A stretch of 64,000 nucleotides of DNA from Bacteroidota bacterium (GCA_023957335.1 JAMLHC010000004.1:62001-126000); one strand, 5' to 3'. Shown: positions 16,969-27,238, counted from the stretch's first letter. The notes: a model not told the origin generated them from the sequence alone. Translations and numbers: made by a program.

Positions 16969-18063
16969 ATGTCAGAAACAAATGCATTAAAGTCAGTTGC
17001 ACTCAACGAAGTGCACATTGCATTGGGTGCTAAAATGGTGCCTTTTGCGGGTTATTCAATGCCTTTACAATACAGCAACCTTATTCAGGAGCACAACGCA
17101 GTCAGAAACAGTGTGGGAGTGTTTGACGTCAGCCACATGGGTGAGTTTGTAATCAGCGGAGACAAAGCTATTGACCTGCTCCAATGGGTTACATCCAACG
17201 ATGTGTCAAAGTTGGAAGATGGCAAAATACAATATAGTTGTCTGCCCAATGAACAAGGTGGAATCGTAGATGATTTGTTGATTTATCGCATCAACCCAAA
17301 AGTGTATTTACTGGTTGTCAATGCATCCAACATGGAAAAGGATTGGAACTGGATAAAAAACCACAACAAATTTGGAGCAGAAATGCTGGACATTTCTGAA
17401 CAGACAAGTTTACTTGCCATTCAAGGTCCAAACGCTGCAACAGTGGTTCAGAAATTAACTGATGTGAATTTGGCTGAAATTCCTTATTACAGTTTTGTAT
17501 ATGGAAAAGTTGCCGGAATTGACAATGTATTAATCAGTTGCACAGGATATACCGGAGCAGGTGGCTTTGAGCTTTATGTTCAAAATCAAGATGTCAAAAT
17601 ACTATGGGATGCTGTGTTTGAAGCCGGAAAAGAATTTGGAATCCTGCCTTGCGGCTTGGGAGCCAGAGACACCTTACGTTTAGAAAAAGGCTTTTGCTTG
17701 TATGGAAATGATATTAATGACACAACTTCGCCTATTGAGGCTGGTTTGGGATGGATTACCAAATTCAACAAAGACTTTGTGCATAAAGCCTATCACGAGA
17801 AACTCAAAACCGAAGGTATAAATGAAAAATTAGTAGGCTTTGAAATGATTGACAAAGGTATTCCGCGTCATGACTATTTGATAAAAAATGCCAACAATGA
17901 AGAAATCGGCAGGGTTACGTCAGGAACTCAATCTCCTTCTCTGGGCAAAGCCATTGGTTTGGGTTATGTCAAGAAGGCTTATTCTGCTGTAGGCAGTGAG
18001 ATTTTTGTGGATATTAGAGGTAAACTTATCAAGGCTCAGGTAGTTAAGATTCCTTTTCTATAA
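16969..18063 (+). CDS. gcvT: Glycine cleavage system T protein (aminomethyltransferase)
   Basis: GcvT moves the methylene group from aminomethylated lipoyl-H protein to tetrahydrofolate and frees ammonia. The 364-aa protein contains [13 protein letters not shown] near residue 22, [23 protein letters not shown] and [18 protein letters not shown], which are signatures of the folate-binding T protein, plus a C-terminal GCV_T barrel domain. No glycine riboswitch tandem is visible upstream, and gcvH and gcvP are not in the window. It probably shares a transcript with rny. Confidence 0.95.
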   Translation: MSETNALKSVALNEVHIALGAKMVPFAGYSMPLQYSNLIQEHNAVRNSVGVFDVSHMGEFVISGDKAIDLLQWVTSNDVSKLEDGKIQYSCLPNEQGGIVDDLLIYRINPKVYLLVVNASNMEKDWNWIKNHNKFGAEMLDISEQTSLLAIQGPNAATVVQKLTDVNLAEIPYYSFVYGKVAGIDNVLISCTGYTGAGGFELYVQNQDVKILWDAVFEAGKEFGILPCGLGARDTLRLEKGFCLYGNDINDTTSPIEAGLGWITKFNKDFVHKAYHEKLKTEGINEKLVGFEMIDKGIPRHDYLIKNANNEEIGRVTSGTQSPSLGKAIGLGYVKKAYSAVGSEIFVDIRGKLIKAQVVKIPFL

Positions 18064-18357
18064 AGGATTGATAACATGAGCTAAAGAAAGGGAGAGAATT
18101 ATAAACACAAATTTATTGTGCAGATATGCCAATAATAAGCGTCTTCAATTGTTAAGTTCCGATTGTCAATTCACGTTAAATTGTTTAACGCTTACGGCTA
18201 CATTCAATCACAGTAGTCACAACTATCAAAACTCTATACCTTTCAACCCAAAGATTAGGTATTTTTGTTATTCAAATTAATTTTTACCAAGTTATGAGAT
18301 TTTGATTGATATTCGCACATTAATATCCCGAATCAAAACCACTAAAATAATTATATT

Positions 18358-19032
18358 ATGAAAATTAGATTTGTAATCACCGCTCTTGTAACAAGTTTAT
18401 TTATTGCACACAATGCACATGCTTACGAGATAAGTCCTCTCACTAAAAGTGTATTTTCAAAAACCGTTACTTCAAACGAATTAAAACCCGTTAAGCAAGA
18501 ATTAGTCTTTTATCCACTTTCCTTTGTTTTGAGTGGTTTTGAGCTTGGAACTGAGATTTTGACCAAACCAAACAATACGTTAAGAATTTCTGCCGGTTAT
18601 TTTATGAGTAATAGTGCCAATTCATACAATACTTTTGGGAGTGAATCATTTTTTTACAACAGTATGGAAGGATTTAGATCAGAGTTACAGTATCGTTTTT
18701 ACAGTCGTGATTTTTCAGCTCCTGACAATTTCTTCTTAGGCATATATGGAGTTTACAAGCATATCACACTAAAAGGAGAGCAAGAAACATATAATAATAT
18801 GACCGGTGTTTATACTACTACACCTATTAACCATATATCGGATGCTGTTAGCATGGGCACAGTGTTAGGTTACAGAACCAGATTTTATGATATTTTTAGT
18901 ATGGATTTCTTTTTTGGAGGCGGATTCACACCTACCAATATCAAAAATGCGAATGAAGTACATACATTTATGTTACCCTTCAGAAAGTCCATCAACCTAA
19001 GAGCGGGACTTACTTTGGGAATTAAGATTTAA
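18358..19032 (+). CDS. Hypothetical outer-membrane beta-barrel-like protein
   Basis: The 224-aa protein has a signal peptide (MKIRFVITALVTSLFIAHNAHA) and then alternating aromatic and polar strands with turns rich in Gly, Asn and Ser. Examples are NTLRISAGYFMSNSA, GFRSELQYRFYSR and FFLGIYGVYKHI. It ends NLRAGLTLGIKI, consistent with an outer-membrane barrel of 8-10 strands. No specific family is recognised. The 294-bp region before it has no further gene. Confidence 0.6.
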   Translation: MKIRFVITALVTSLFIAHNAHAYEISPLTKSVFSKTVTSNELKPVKQELVFYPLSFVLSGFELGTEILTKPNNTLRISAGYFMSNSANSYNTFGSESFFYNSMEGFRSELQYRFYSRDFSAPDNFFLGIYGVYKHITLKGEQETYNNMTGVYTTTPINHISDAVSMGTVLGYRTRFYDIFSMDFFFGGGFTPTNIKNANEVHTFMLPFRKSINLRAGLTLGIKI

Positions 19033-19043
19033 TACCTCTTTTT

Positions 19044-20201
19044 TTAGTTTTTTAACAAACTACTTTCCAGAATAAATTTAGTTACTTCTCTGAAAGGCAG
19101 TTTGTCTTTGGCAGAAAAATAACACGTTCCTATCACTTGTTTGGTTTGATTGGTTTGATTGGCAATCATTACAAATCTTTGGAACTCTGAGACCTTTCTG
19201 ATTGCAGGTACAATTTGTTTTGCTTGAATATTCAACTCTTTTAAATCAAACAGAAAGAGAAAGCCTTTTTCATCAATATTAAACTCGGATAATATTTCAG
19301 GGCTGTTGGTATAAGGAACTATTTGTGTGCGAGCACTTGCTGAATGTGTTGGATAATAAAAACCCAAGCTATTCAACTTGTCAGGTAGGTTTATTGAGGG
19401 TAATAGAGCCGCATTTGCAGGTTGTTTTAGAAAATGGGCACTTAGCACAATCACCGAAGTATCAGACTCCTTGTTTTCATTCAACTTAGCATTTGAAAAA
19501 GGTTTGAAAGTTTTTTGAGCTTGTAAGTATTCATTCCACTCATATCGCACCTTGCCCGGTAATAATTTCAAAGCAAGTGATTGATTTTTTTTCAAATCAT
19601 AATAGACAAGATCGGGAGCAGTTTTTTCATACACACGGTCAAGTATGGAATTATATGCATTGGGTTTCAACACTTGTTCAGCTTGTGAATATGAGAGCTG
19701 TTCTGCGCTTGTGTCATCAAACAACAAGGCTAAGTGTTTGCCACGCCACGCCAACACTGCATTATAGTTTTGCAAGCGTGTGTAGCTGATATCGTCAGTT
19801 TGCTCTATTGCTTGACAATGAATTTTGTCTCTATGTTGTGTAAGAAAATCACTCCATTTATCTACATTGGCAAGGCGGACAAACAAACAACTATATCCTT
19901 CATTGTGTTGAAACCACACCAACTCGCTAAATAAGTTTATACCCGGTTCTTTGGGGTTTTCTACAAAAGAAAATAAGTCCATTAATACCGCAGGATAAGG
20001 TAACTCGTGCAAATCAGTTGCTCCAGCGGAATATGCCTTTTTTAACACATTGCGCACATCAATAAATCCTGCTTTTTGAATGTCTTTTGGAATAAGTCCC
20101 AGCAGAGCAGGCGGTTGAGAAGAGCGATACCAAATAAATACCAACACTCCTAGTATCATCACAATCACAAGTGCAATCAGCCTTTTAGCAATCTTAAGCA
20201 T
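19044..20201 (-). CDS. Membrane-anchored hypothetical protein (385 aa)
   Basis: An N-terminal signal anchor (about residues 8-27) is followed by a large soluble domain facing the periplasm. The start of the domain (PPALLGLIPKDIQKAGFIDV) and the pattern of repeated beta-alpha units resemble DUF3352/DUF4836-type proteins, which model self and ligand interactions poorly. The assignment is tentative. The -7 box TATCTTTG (minus strand, 20206-20213) lies only a few bases before the ATG, so the mRNA may be almost leaderless. Confidence 0.55.
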   Translation of the reverse strand: MLKIAKRLIALVIVMILGVLVFIWYRSSQPPALLGLIPKDIQKAGFIDVRNVLKKAYSAGATDLHELPYPAVLMDLFSFVENPKEPGINLFSELVWFQHNEGYSCLFVRLANVDKWSDFLTQHRDKIHCQAIEQTDDISYTRLQNYNAVLAWRGKHLALLFDDTSAEQLSYSQAEQVLKPNAYNSILDRVYEKTAPDLVYYDLKKNQSLALKLLPGKVRYEWNEYLQAQKTFKPFSNAKLNENKESDTSVIVLSAHFLKQPANAALLPSINLPDKLNSLGFYYPTHSASARTQIVPYTNSPEILSEFNIDEKGFLFLFDLKELNIQAKQIVPAIRKVSEFQRFVMIANQTNQTKQVIGTCYFSAKDKLPFREVTKFILESSLLKN

Positions 20202-20229
20202 GGCGCAAAGATAAATTGAAAAATACTCA

Positions 20230-21216
20230 TTACTCGTTTGGTTCCGGGCGACCTAAAATTATACCTTCCCTAACTTTTTTATCAATCTCCTGCATTTCTT
20301 TTTTGTCTTGTTCACTCCATTGTATTTGCTGCTGAGTACCTTTAAAGTCCGGTTGGCCTGCATTAACCCATGCAGTAAACCAAAGGTCTGCAAGCATTTT
20401 TACAGCCCGTCTCATCTGGTCTTCCACCATGGCACCTAACTCTTTGTGATATGCTTTGCTAAACTCCTGTGAGTAAACCTTCACAGTGCTTGAGCCTCTT
20501 TGTTCAAAACTATATTTCTTCTCTTCGCTAAATTGCGTTGATATTCTCCTTTCAACATTCAACACGCTATCCACCAAAGAATGGCTATATTCTAAGTGTT
20601 GCCAAATGTGCGTATTAATATTTTCAACATAAGCTGCCTTTCCTATCATAAAATCATAACCCGATGCAAACAACTCTGGCAAACGACTTTCCCAAAGTGC
20701 ATGAATCCCATGCTGATTAGTAAATTGCCCATTGTAATTAGCTGTTGTATGTAGCGGAACATTCAAATCGCCTACATAATGTCCAATGTCTGCTGAATAG
20801 CGAAAGATTTTATATAGGTCTTTTTCTTTAAAAGCATAGGTAAGGCGCTTTATCATCAACTCCAAATGCCACGGAACAATACCATGTTTTTGGAGTGTGT
20901 CTTCGCTGTACTTCATTACTGCTTCTTCCCACTGACGAGGGATAGTATCAAACGGCAAAGCACCTTCATATCGGTCTGCATCTAAAAAGTGACGTGCGCC
21001 TTCTTCCGGTACGGCATAGCGTCTGCTATCAGGGTCGGGTGCATGGTCAGACAAAAATGAGAGGTTCAGCTTATAGAGTCCAAAGATTTCAGGAGGGAGC
21101 GCGAAGACTGCAAGTTCATTGATTTTCTTATGTGCATAGAATCCCCATGCAAAAGTTTGGGTGGACAACAATAACAACCCAAGCAAAATCAATATTCTTG
21201 CCTTGCTTGTCCTCAT
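20230..21216 (-). CDS. Zinc-dependent phospholipase C / S1-P1 nuclease-like secreted protein
   Basis: The 328-aa protein has a signal peptide ending at TFAWG, so Trp would be the new N-terminal residue, as in S1/P1 nucleases and zinc phospholipases C, where that Trp ligates zinc. Zinc-binding His and Asp residues follow: YAHKKINELA, DHAPDPD, HFLDADRY, DIGHYVGDLNVPLHTTANYN and HALWESRLPE. It probably hydrolyses phosphodiesters outside the cytoplasm. The start overlaps the pdxJ stop by 4 bp (ATGA), so it shares the pdxJ transcript. The metal pattern is clear, but the substrate is not. Confidence 0.78.
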   Translation of the reverse strand: MRTSKARILILLGLLLLSTQTFAWGFYAHKKINELAVFALPPEIFGLYKLNLSFLSDHAPDPDSRRYAVPEEGARHFLDADRYEGALPFDTIPRQWEEAVMKYSEDTLQKHGIVPWHLELMIKRLTYAFKEKDLYKIFRYSADIGHYVGDLNVPLHTTANYNGQFTNQHGIHALWESRLPELFASGYDFMIGKAAYVENINTHIWQHLEYSHSLVDSVLNVERRISTQFSEEKKYSFEQRGSSTVKVYSQEFSKAYHKELGAMVEDQMRRAVKMLADLWFTAWVNAGQPDFKGTQQQIQWSEQDKKEMQEIDKKVREGIILGRPEPNE

Positions 21217-21953
21217 TTCAATTCAAAAGTCGGATTTAATCGGTTCAGATATAATTTGATTGTATTTTCCAAACCAAGATAAAGAGCATCACAAATAAGT
21301 GCATGACCTATACTCACTTCAAGCAATCCCGGAATATTGGAATAGAAATAATGTAGATTTTTTAAATCGAGGTCATGTCCTGCATTGAGTCCAAGCCCAA
21401 CTTGTTGCGCAGCTTTTGCAACTTCAATATAGGGCAAAATGGCTTTCTCCCTGTTTTGATGATATCCCCAAGCATAAGGACCGGTGTATAGTTCAATTCT
21501 ATCTGTTCCTGTTTGTTGAGCAGCTTCTATCAGTTTAGGTTCTGCATTCAGAAAGATAGACACCCTGATTCCCGCTTCTTTGTATGGAGCAATCAAATCC
21601 CTTAATCTGCTTTTGTCTTTTACGGTGTCCCAACCGTGATCGCTGGTCAACTGGTTTTCTGCATCCGGTACGAGAGTAACCTGTGCAGGTCTTATTTCTA
21701 ACACCTTTCGGGTAAACTCTTTTGTTGGATTTCCTTCAATATTAAACTCAGTTGTAACAATTTTAGAAAGCGGTTCCAAGTCATCATATCTCACATGTCG
21801 TTGATCGGGGCGAGGGTGCACCGTTATTCCTTGTGCTCCGAATCGTTCACAATCTTGTGCAACAGTTATCAGATGAGGGTTGTTAGTTCCTCTACTGTTG
21901 CGGATAAGCGCAATTTTATTGATGTTTACACTGAGTTTGGTGTGATTTGTCAT
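21213..21953 (-). CDS. pdxJ: Pyridoxine 5'-phosphate synthase
   Basis: PdxJ condenses 1-deoxy-D-xylulose 5-phosphate with 3-amino-2-oxopropyl phosphate to make pyridoxine 5'-phosphate, the last step of the DXP-dependent vitamin B6 route. The 246-aa protein shows the family blocks: LSVNINKIALIRNSRG, GITVHPRPDQRHVR, EFNIEGNPTKEF, QVTLVPDAENQLTSDHGWD, RIELYTGPYA and LGLNAGHDLD. The length is normal. The phospholipase-like gene overlaps its end. Confidence 0.96.
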   Translation of the reverse strand: MTNHTKLSVNINKIALIRNSRGTNNPHLITVAQDCERFGAQGITVHPRPDQRHVRYDDLEPLSKIVTTEFNIEGNPTKEFTRKVLEIRPAQVTLVPDAENQLTSDHGWDTVKDKSRLRDLIAPYKEAGIRVSIFLNAEPKLIEAAQQTGTDRIELYTGPYAWGYHQNREKAILPYIEVAKAAQQVGLGLNAGHDLDLKNLHYFYSNIPGLLEVSIGHALICDALYLGLENTIKLYLNRLNPTFELK

Positions 21954-21960
21954 AGGATTG

Positions 21961-21992
21961 CAAAGCTAAATTATAAAACCTTAAGGTTACAA
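21961..21992 (-). promoter_or_regulatory. Promoter for the pdxJ operon
   Basis: On the minus strand, TTGT (21989-21992) and TAGCTTTG (21961-21968) are separated by 20 nt. This fits the Bacteroidota -33 and -7 pattern (TTG, 19-21 nt, TAnnTTTG). The -7 box ends 7 nt before the pdxJ ATG, so the leader would be very short. Confidence 0.65.
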
Positions 21993-22132
21993 TCACTCCA
22001 AACTTTGCCGGAAAGCTTGGTGCAGACATTATCCGTATTATAAGTCTTGAAAAAGCATTGGACAAAAGGCTCTTAAGAATTTAATGCTCAAAAAATTTGT
22101 TATTCAAGCAATAAATCGGACTTTTGTCTGCA

Positions 22133-23593
22133 ATGTCAGCGCATAGACATTTTCTAAGAGATTCCATATTTTTTCAGAGCCTAAATTGGTTGGTCAAGCC
22201 CTTGTGGATATTCCTAATTGACAGAGAGGTTCAAAACCATTTGGGGTTGGAGGTGTATGGTAAATACTTGATACACTTCAACTTTACTTTTTTGTTTATT
22301 GTGTTGCTGGATATTGGCATGCATAATTACCAGACCCGAAAGATTGCTGAGAACAGAGGGTTTTTGCAAACAGGCACACCGGGTTTGTTATGGATAAAGT
22401 TATTGTTGAGTTTTATATATATGGTTTTTGTGTGGCAAGCAGGGTTGCTCAATGGATTGGGCACATTTTGGTTGCTTGCAATCGGGTTGAATCAAGTCTT
22501 AAACTCTTGGATTCTATTTTTTAGAACTCCACTGGCAGGATTACATTTATTCCGAATTGAAGCCGTTGTTTCTGTTTTAGATAGAACATTAGCCGGTATA
22601 GGTTGCGGAATATTCTTGTTTTCCGGTAGTTTACAACAATACTTCGGTCTGAAAGAGTTTGTGTTGTTTCAAACAGCCGCACTTTCCATTGGCTTATTGT
22701 TTGTGATAGGAGTCTGCATCCAAAAGAAGGCTATTGTTACCATTGCATTACCGGATTTTTCTAAATTCAAATCCTTGTTTTTAGCTAACCTGCCTTTTGC
22801 TATATTGACACTCATTATGAACTTTTATACCCGTTTAGATGTAATTTTTATAAGCCATCTGTATCCTCACAACGCTAATTATGAAGCCGGTATCTATGCT
22901 CATAGCTATCGCTTTTTGGATGCAGCCGGAATGTATGCTATGTTGTTTACAGGAATGTTACTGCCCATATTCTCCCGACAATTAGCCCGTAAAGAAGATT
23001 TCAGTTCTATCTTAAAATTAGTCTTAAAATTTGTATTGATACCGGGAATGTGGTTGGTGGTGCTTGCACTGCAGAAGGGTGTTGAAATCATGGATGTGCT
23101 TTATTCAACGGATAGTATCAATGAAACTTTGCGTTCTTCTTCTGTATTTACGTGGTTGATGATATCTTACCTTCCTATGTCTATTTCTTTGGTGTTAGGC
23201 TCTTTGCTTACTGCCGGCAACTATATCAAAAATTTAATTTATGCAACCTCAACTGCACTACTGATTCTAACAGTTGCTTGCTTTGTATTGGTGCCTGAAC
23301 AAGGTGCATTAGGTGCTGCCAAGGCAGTATTTATTACCCAGACTTCAGTAATGATTTTTTCATTGATACTTGCCAAGAAATTTTTTCCAAAACCGGATGC
23401 TGCCAATCTTAAGTTAATCGGAAAATTATTATTGGTAGGTGTGTTGATTTGGTTGGTCGGTTGGGTGTTAGACAATGTGCTGCACGCCACTTTAATGTGG
23501 TTCAGTATTGGAACTCTATTTACTACTGCTGTGCTTGTTTTGGTATTTAAACTATTCAATTTTACACAACTAAAAATTTTAAGAAGAGGCTAA
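22133..23593 (+). CDS. Polysaccharide flippase (Wzx/MATE-like)
   Basis: The protein has 12-14 predicted membrane spans through about 486 residues from ATG 22133 and fits the oligosaccharide flippase/polysaccharide biosynthesis family. That family moves undecaprenyl-linked repeat units across the inner membrane. Examples are FSKFKSLFLANLPFAILTLI and ANYEAGIYAHSYRFLDAAGM, with MLLPIFSRQLAR after it. A TTG at 22124 would add three residues. It heads a chain-length and O-antigen ligase set that continues on the same strand to 26163, without glycosyltransferases in between. Confidence 0.82.
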   Translation: MSAHRHFLRDSIFFQSLNWLVKPLWIFLIDREVQNHLGLEVYGKYLIHFNFTFLFIVLLDIGMHNYQTRKIAENRGFLQTGTPGLLWIKLLLSFIYMVFVWQAGLLNGLGTFWLLAIGLNQVLNSWILFFRTPLAGLHLFRIEAVVSVLDRTLAGIGCGIFLFSGSLQQYFGLKEFVLFQTAALSIGLLFVIGVCIQKKAIVTIALPDFSKFKSLFLANLPFAILTLIMNFYTRLDVIFISHLYPHNANYEAGIYAHSYRFLDAAGMYAMLFTGMLLPIFSRQLARKEDFSSILKLVLKFVLIPGMWLVVLALQKGVEIMDVLYSTDSINETLRSSSVFTWLMISYLPMSISLVLGSLLTAGNYIKNLIYATSTALLILTVACFVLVPEQGALGAAKAVFITQTSVMIFSLILAKKFFPKPDAANLKLIGKLLLVGVLIWLVGWVLDNVLHATLMWFSIGTLFTTAVLVLVFKLFNFTQLKILRRG

Positions 23594-23635
23594 ATATAAA
23601 AACTATTTTCGCGTTCTGCTTTTCAAACCTTGAAT

Positions 23636-24703
23636 ATGAGTAATAAAGAAAATAATATACTTACATTAAGCGAAATCATTGATTTCATTTGGCGTTGGAA
23701 AAAACCCCTGATTATCATTTCGATTATCACAATTGTCATGGCAGCTATTTTTTCAAGCCCTGCTTTTATCACACCAAAATTTGAGTCAACCGTTGTTTTT
23801 TATCCTGCGACAACAAACTCAATTTCAAAATCATTATTACCTGAGAGAGGTGAAAGAGCACAAGATGCCCTCGAGTTTGGAGCCGAAGAAGAAGCCGAAA
23901 AAGCTTTGCAGATTTTGCAATCCAGTAAATTGCGCGACAAGCTGGTTTCACATTTTGATTTGATGAAACATTATAAGATTGACCCATCCAAAGACAAATA
24001 CCCTTATACCAAACTTGAGAAAGAATTGGATGCGAATATCAAAGTGAGCAGAACTCGCTATTTGTCCATTCGTATTGATGTACTTGATGAAAACCCTCAA
24101 ATGGCTGCCAACATAGCTACAGTAATGGCAAACCTATATGACACCATTCGCTCTCAAATTAATCTTGAGCGTGCAGTTCCGGCTTTGCATATCATTGAAA
24201 AAGCGTATCAGGAAAAACAAACCATGATTGACGGACTGCACAAACAGATGCAGGAGCTTGGTCATCAAGGGGTGGTAAACTATGAAGAACAATCCAAATC
24301 TATCCAAGAAGCTTTAATTATAGCGGGTGGTGGAGCTTTAAAAGGAGATAGTAAGATGAAAACCGGACAAAAAGTGGTCGATGACCTTTTGGACAGACAA
24401 TCTAAATTGGTTGAATTCGGAGGGATGTATCTTTCTATTGTAGAAAAAATCAAATTAGAGGAGGAAAAACTCAGTGATATCAAAGCTAAGTTAGACCGTG
24501 CCAAAGTAGATGTAGATGAAACCATGACCAACCAGTTCAGAGTGAGTGACGCAACTCCTGCTGAGAAAAAATCTTATCCCGTACGCTGGCTCATTGTGGT
24601 GATAAGTTTGATGGTTGCCTTGACCGGCTCTACTATTGTTTTTGCATTTGTTGAAAAGGTACGCAACAATAAAAAAGAAAAGGTTCACACTCAGGTTTCC
24701 TAA
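23636..24703 (+). CDS. Wzz-type polysaccharide chain-length regulator
   Basis: The protein (about 355 aa from ATG 23636) has two membrane helices near residues 28-48 and 320-345, bracketing a large periplasmic helical domain with a coiled coil. This is the Wzz/PCP topology that sets the modal length of O-antigen or capsule chains. The N-terminal LSEIIDFIWRWKKPLIIIS matches the Wzz domain start. No C-terminal tyrosine kinase is fused. The position between a flippase and an O-antigen polymerase/ligase supports the call. Confidence 0.82.
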   Translation: MSNKENNILTLSEIIDFIWRWKKPLIIISIITIVMAAIFSSPAFITPKFESTVVFYPATTNSISKSLLPERGERAQDALEFGAEEEAEKALQILQSSKLRDKLVSHFDLMKHYKIDPSKDKYPYTKLEKELDANIKVSRTRYLSIRIDVLDENPQMAANIATVMANLYDTIRSQINLERAVPALHIIEKAYQEKQTMIDGLHKQMQELGHQGVVNYEEQSKSIQEALIIAGGGALKGDSKMKTGQKVVDDLLDRQSKLVEFGGMYLSIVEKIKLEEEKLSDIKAKLDRAKVDVDETMTNQFRVSDATPAEKKSYPVRWLIVVISLMVALTGSTIVFAFVEKVRNNKKEKVHTQVS

Positions 24704-24708
24704 CACTA

Positions 24709-26163
24709 TTGGAAAAACTCCGATCAAATATCAACCCTATTTGGCTTGTAACAATCGGTTCGATGATGGGACTGATTCCGGTAGTAGGGTTTATATTCGG
24801 CTTTCCTGAGATTTCTGTTTTTCCACTCGTTTTAATTGTCATTTGGTTGGCTTTTGCTTATCCTATTGCATTTACCATATTAATAGCGGGATTGGTCCCT
24901 TTGTCTATTCAATTTAATGATATTGGTGACGGACTGGGTTTGGCACTACCTACCGAACCCATGATGATACTTTTTTTTGGTTTGCTCTTCTTCCGATTTT
25001 GGATCAAAGGAGAACTGAATCTGAAATTAATCAAACACCCTATTATCCTCATAGCGCTCCTTTATCTTACTTGGTATTTTATCACAAGCCTGACAAGTAC
25101 CATGCTTTTTGTTTCCATCAAGTCATTTACTGCAAAATTGTGGTTCATTGCAATTTTTCTACTCTTTTTGGCACCTCATCTGACCAGTCAACGAGTGATA
25201 AAACAACTTCTATATGCCATGATAGCAGGAGGAACCATCATGGTTTGTTATACCTTGATACGCCATGCAGGAGAAGGATTTGTAAGAATACATTCCTACA
25301 CCATCATGCGTCCGTTTTTTAGCGACCATGGCAGTTATGCAGCTTTCTTAGCCATGTTTACTCCAATTTTGTTTGCATTTTCTGTGTTTGGCAAGAAGTT
25401 TAATATTTCTATTTGGGGTAGGATAATTTTGGGCATTCTGTGCATTATTTTCTTAATGGGAATTTTGTTTTCTTACACACGGGCGACCTGGATGAGTATT
25501 GTTGCTATGCTTGGGTTTGCAGTATTAGTGCATTACAAAATGACATTCAAACAAATGCTGTTTGGAGTGGTAATTTCTATTGGCTTTATTTTATGGAATC
25601 AGAACTCTATTTTGGATGAATTGTCGCGCAATAAACAAGATTCCGCAGAGAACATTGAAGATAACATGAAATCGGTTTCCAATATCTCTACCGACCCATC
25701 TAATCTCGAAAGAATTAACCGTTGGAAATGCGCAATCGCAATGGTCAAAGACAAACCTATTTTTGGCTTTGGACCCTATACCTACACTTTTCAATATGCA
25801 CCTTATCAACGACCGGAAGATTTAACAGTTATCAGCACCAATGCCGGCACACTCGGAAATGCACATAGCGAATATTTTATGGCTTTGTCAGAAATGGGAT
25901 ACATAGGCGCCATTCTCGTATTGGGGTTATTCCTGTCATCGCTGTATATTGGTATGAAACTTTACCAAAAAGCACAAAAAGATTGGATTAGAATTTTGGC
26001 GATTGCAATTACCATGGGCTTGTTTACATACTACATCCACGGGCTGATTAACAATTATTCCGAATACGATAAAATTAGCGTTCCATTGTGGAGTTTCCTT
26101 GCCATTTTGACCGCTTTGGATTTATATCACACAAAATACGAGGCTAATCCCAAACCCCAATAG
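24709..26163 (+). CDS. O-antigen ligase/polymerase (Wzy_C family)
   Basis: The 484-aa polytopic membrane protein has about 12 spans and a large periplasmic loop (about 320-395) containing NLERINRWKCAIAMVKDKPIFG and GNAHSEYF, marks of the Wzy_C O-antigen ligase superfamily. Such proteins join undecaprenyl-linked glycans to an acceptor or polymerise repeat units. The start is TTG at 24709, 5 bp after the Wzz stop, indicating an operon. Ligase (WaaL) and polymerase (Wzy) roles cannot be separated by sequence alone. Confidence 0.82.
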   Translation: MEKLRSNINPIWLVTIGSMMGLIPVVGFIFGFPEISVFPLVLIVIWLAFAYPIAFTILIAGLVPLSIQFNDIGDGLGLALPTEPMMILFFGLLFFRFWIKGELNLKLIKHPIILIALLYLTWYFITSLTSTMLFVSIKSFTAKLWFIAIFLLFLAPHLTSQRVIKQLLYAMIAGGTIMVCYTLIRHAGEGFVRIHSYTIMRPFFSDHGSYAAFLAMFTPILFAFSVFGKKFNISIWGRIILGILCIIFLMGILFSYTRATWMSIVAMLGFAVLVHYKMTFKQMLFGVVISIGFILWNQNSILDELSRNKQDSAENIEDNMKSVSNISTDPSNLERINRWKCAIAMVKDKPIFGFGPYTYTFQYAPYQRPEDLTVISTNAGTLGNAHSEYFMALSEMGYIGAILVLGLFLSSLYIGMKLYQKAQKDWIRILAIAITMGLFTYYIHGLINNYSEYDKISVPLWSFLAILTALDLYHTKYEANPKPQ

Positions 26164-26164
26164 T

Positions 26165-27238
26165 ATGTCAAGTCAGGAACAAAATAACAAGAGTATTTTC
26201 AGACAGCTACTCTCCCATCGACTTGGGTTATTTGGTATTATATGGGTATCACTCTGTTTAATCATCGCCCTGCTCGGTTATATTATCACACCCGATAATT
26301 CTCCACTTGCCAATAGAATCAACCTGCATGCTGCTTTTCTTACACCTATGAGCAAAGTCATGCTTTATAAACCTTCTCAAACACAGGATCAGAAGACATC
26401 ATTTTTTTCAAAATTACTATCCGGCAACCCTCAATCTGCCAATTACAAAGTCTATAATCGCAGAGAAGTAAAATCAGATTCATTTTTTTTATGGTTTGAC
26501 AAACCGGATGCTGCTTCTTTTCCGGTTGCCGATGGTTTGATAAACACTGATTCAAAGTCTTTTCATCAACCCTTTACGTTCTATCTCGGCTCAGACAATT
26601 ATGGCAGAGATGTATTCAGCCGTCTTTTATTAGGCGCACGTATTTCATTTTCAGTGGGACTGATTGCAGTTTTGATTTCGCTCGTGATGGGTGTTTCATT
26701 GGGTTTATTGGCCGGCTATTATGGAAGATGGGTTGATAAAGTCATTATGTGGTTTGCAAGCGTGTTGTGGTCTCTACCAACATTATTATTAGTGCTTGCT
26801 ATTAGTTTCGCTTTGGGCAAAGGTTTCTGGCAAATTTTTGTAGCCATTGGATTGAGCAGTTGGGTCGAGCTCACAAGGGTGGTACGTGGAGAAGTGATGA
26901 GTATCAAAGAAAAAGAGTATATAAAAGCAGCCAAATTATTGGGAGTCAAGGATTTTAGTATTCTATTCAGACACATATTACCCAATGTTGCCGGCTCTGT
27001 GATTGTGATATGCGCTGCCAACTTTGCTTCAGCCATTTTACTGGAAGCGGGTTTGAGTTTTTTGGGTTTGGGTGTCAAACCGCCCACACCGAGTTGGGGA
27101 ATTATGATTAATGATTATTACGGATTCATCCTTTTGGGCAAAGCCTATTTGGCACTTGTTCCGGGTTTTGCTATTATGATGCTGGTGGTTGCGCTCAATT
27201 TTATTGGTATTGCCTTAAGAGACGTGCTGAACCGGTGA
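26165..27238 (+). CDS. ABC transporter permease, OppC/DppC-like
   Basis: The 357-aa protein has an N-terminal OppC domain with one membrane helix (LGLFGIIWVSLCLIIALLGY). An unusually long extracytoplasmic stretch of about 110 residues follows, then the BPD permease core with five helices and the EAA-type loop VVRGEVMSIKEKEYIKAAKL. YLGSDNYGRDVFSRLLLGAR is typical of peptide/nickel permeases. The start is 1 bp after the O-antigen gene stop. OppB, the ATPases and a binding protein are missing nearby, so the partners must lie elsewhere. Confidence 0.88.
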   Translation: MSSQEQNNKSIFRQLLSHRLGLFGIIWVSLCLIIALLGYIITPDNSPLANRINLHAAFLTPMSKVMLYKPSQTQDQKTSFFSKLLSGNPQSANYKVYNRREVKSDSFFLWFDKPDAASFPVADGLINTDSKSFHQPFTFYLGSDNYGRDVFSRLLLGARISFSVGLIAVLISLVMGVSLGLLAGYYGRWVDKVIMWFASVLWSLPTLLLVLAISFALGKGFWQIFVAIGLSSWVELTRVVRGEVMSIKEKEYIKAAKLLGVKDFSILFRHILPNVAGSVIVICAANFASAILLEAGLSFLGLGVKPPTPSWGIMINDYYGFILLGKAYLALVPGFAIMMLVVALNFIGIALRDVLNR

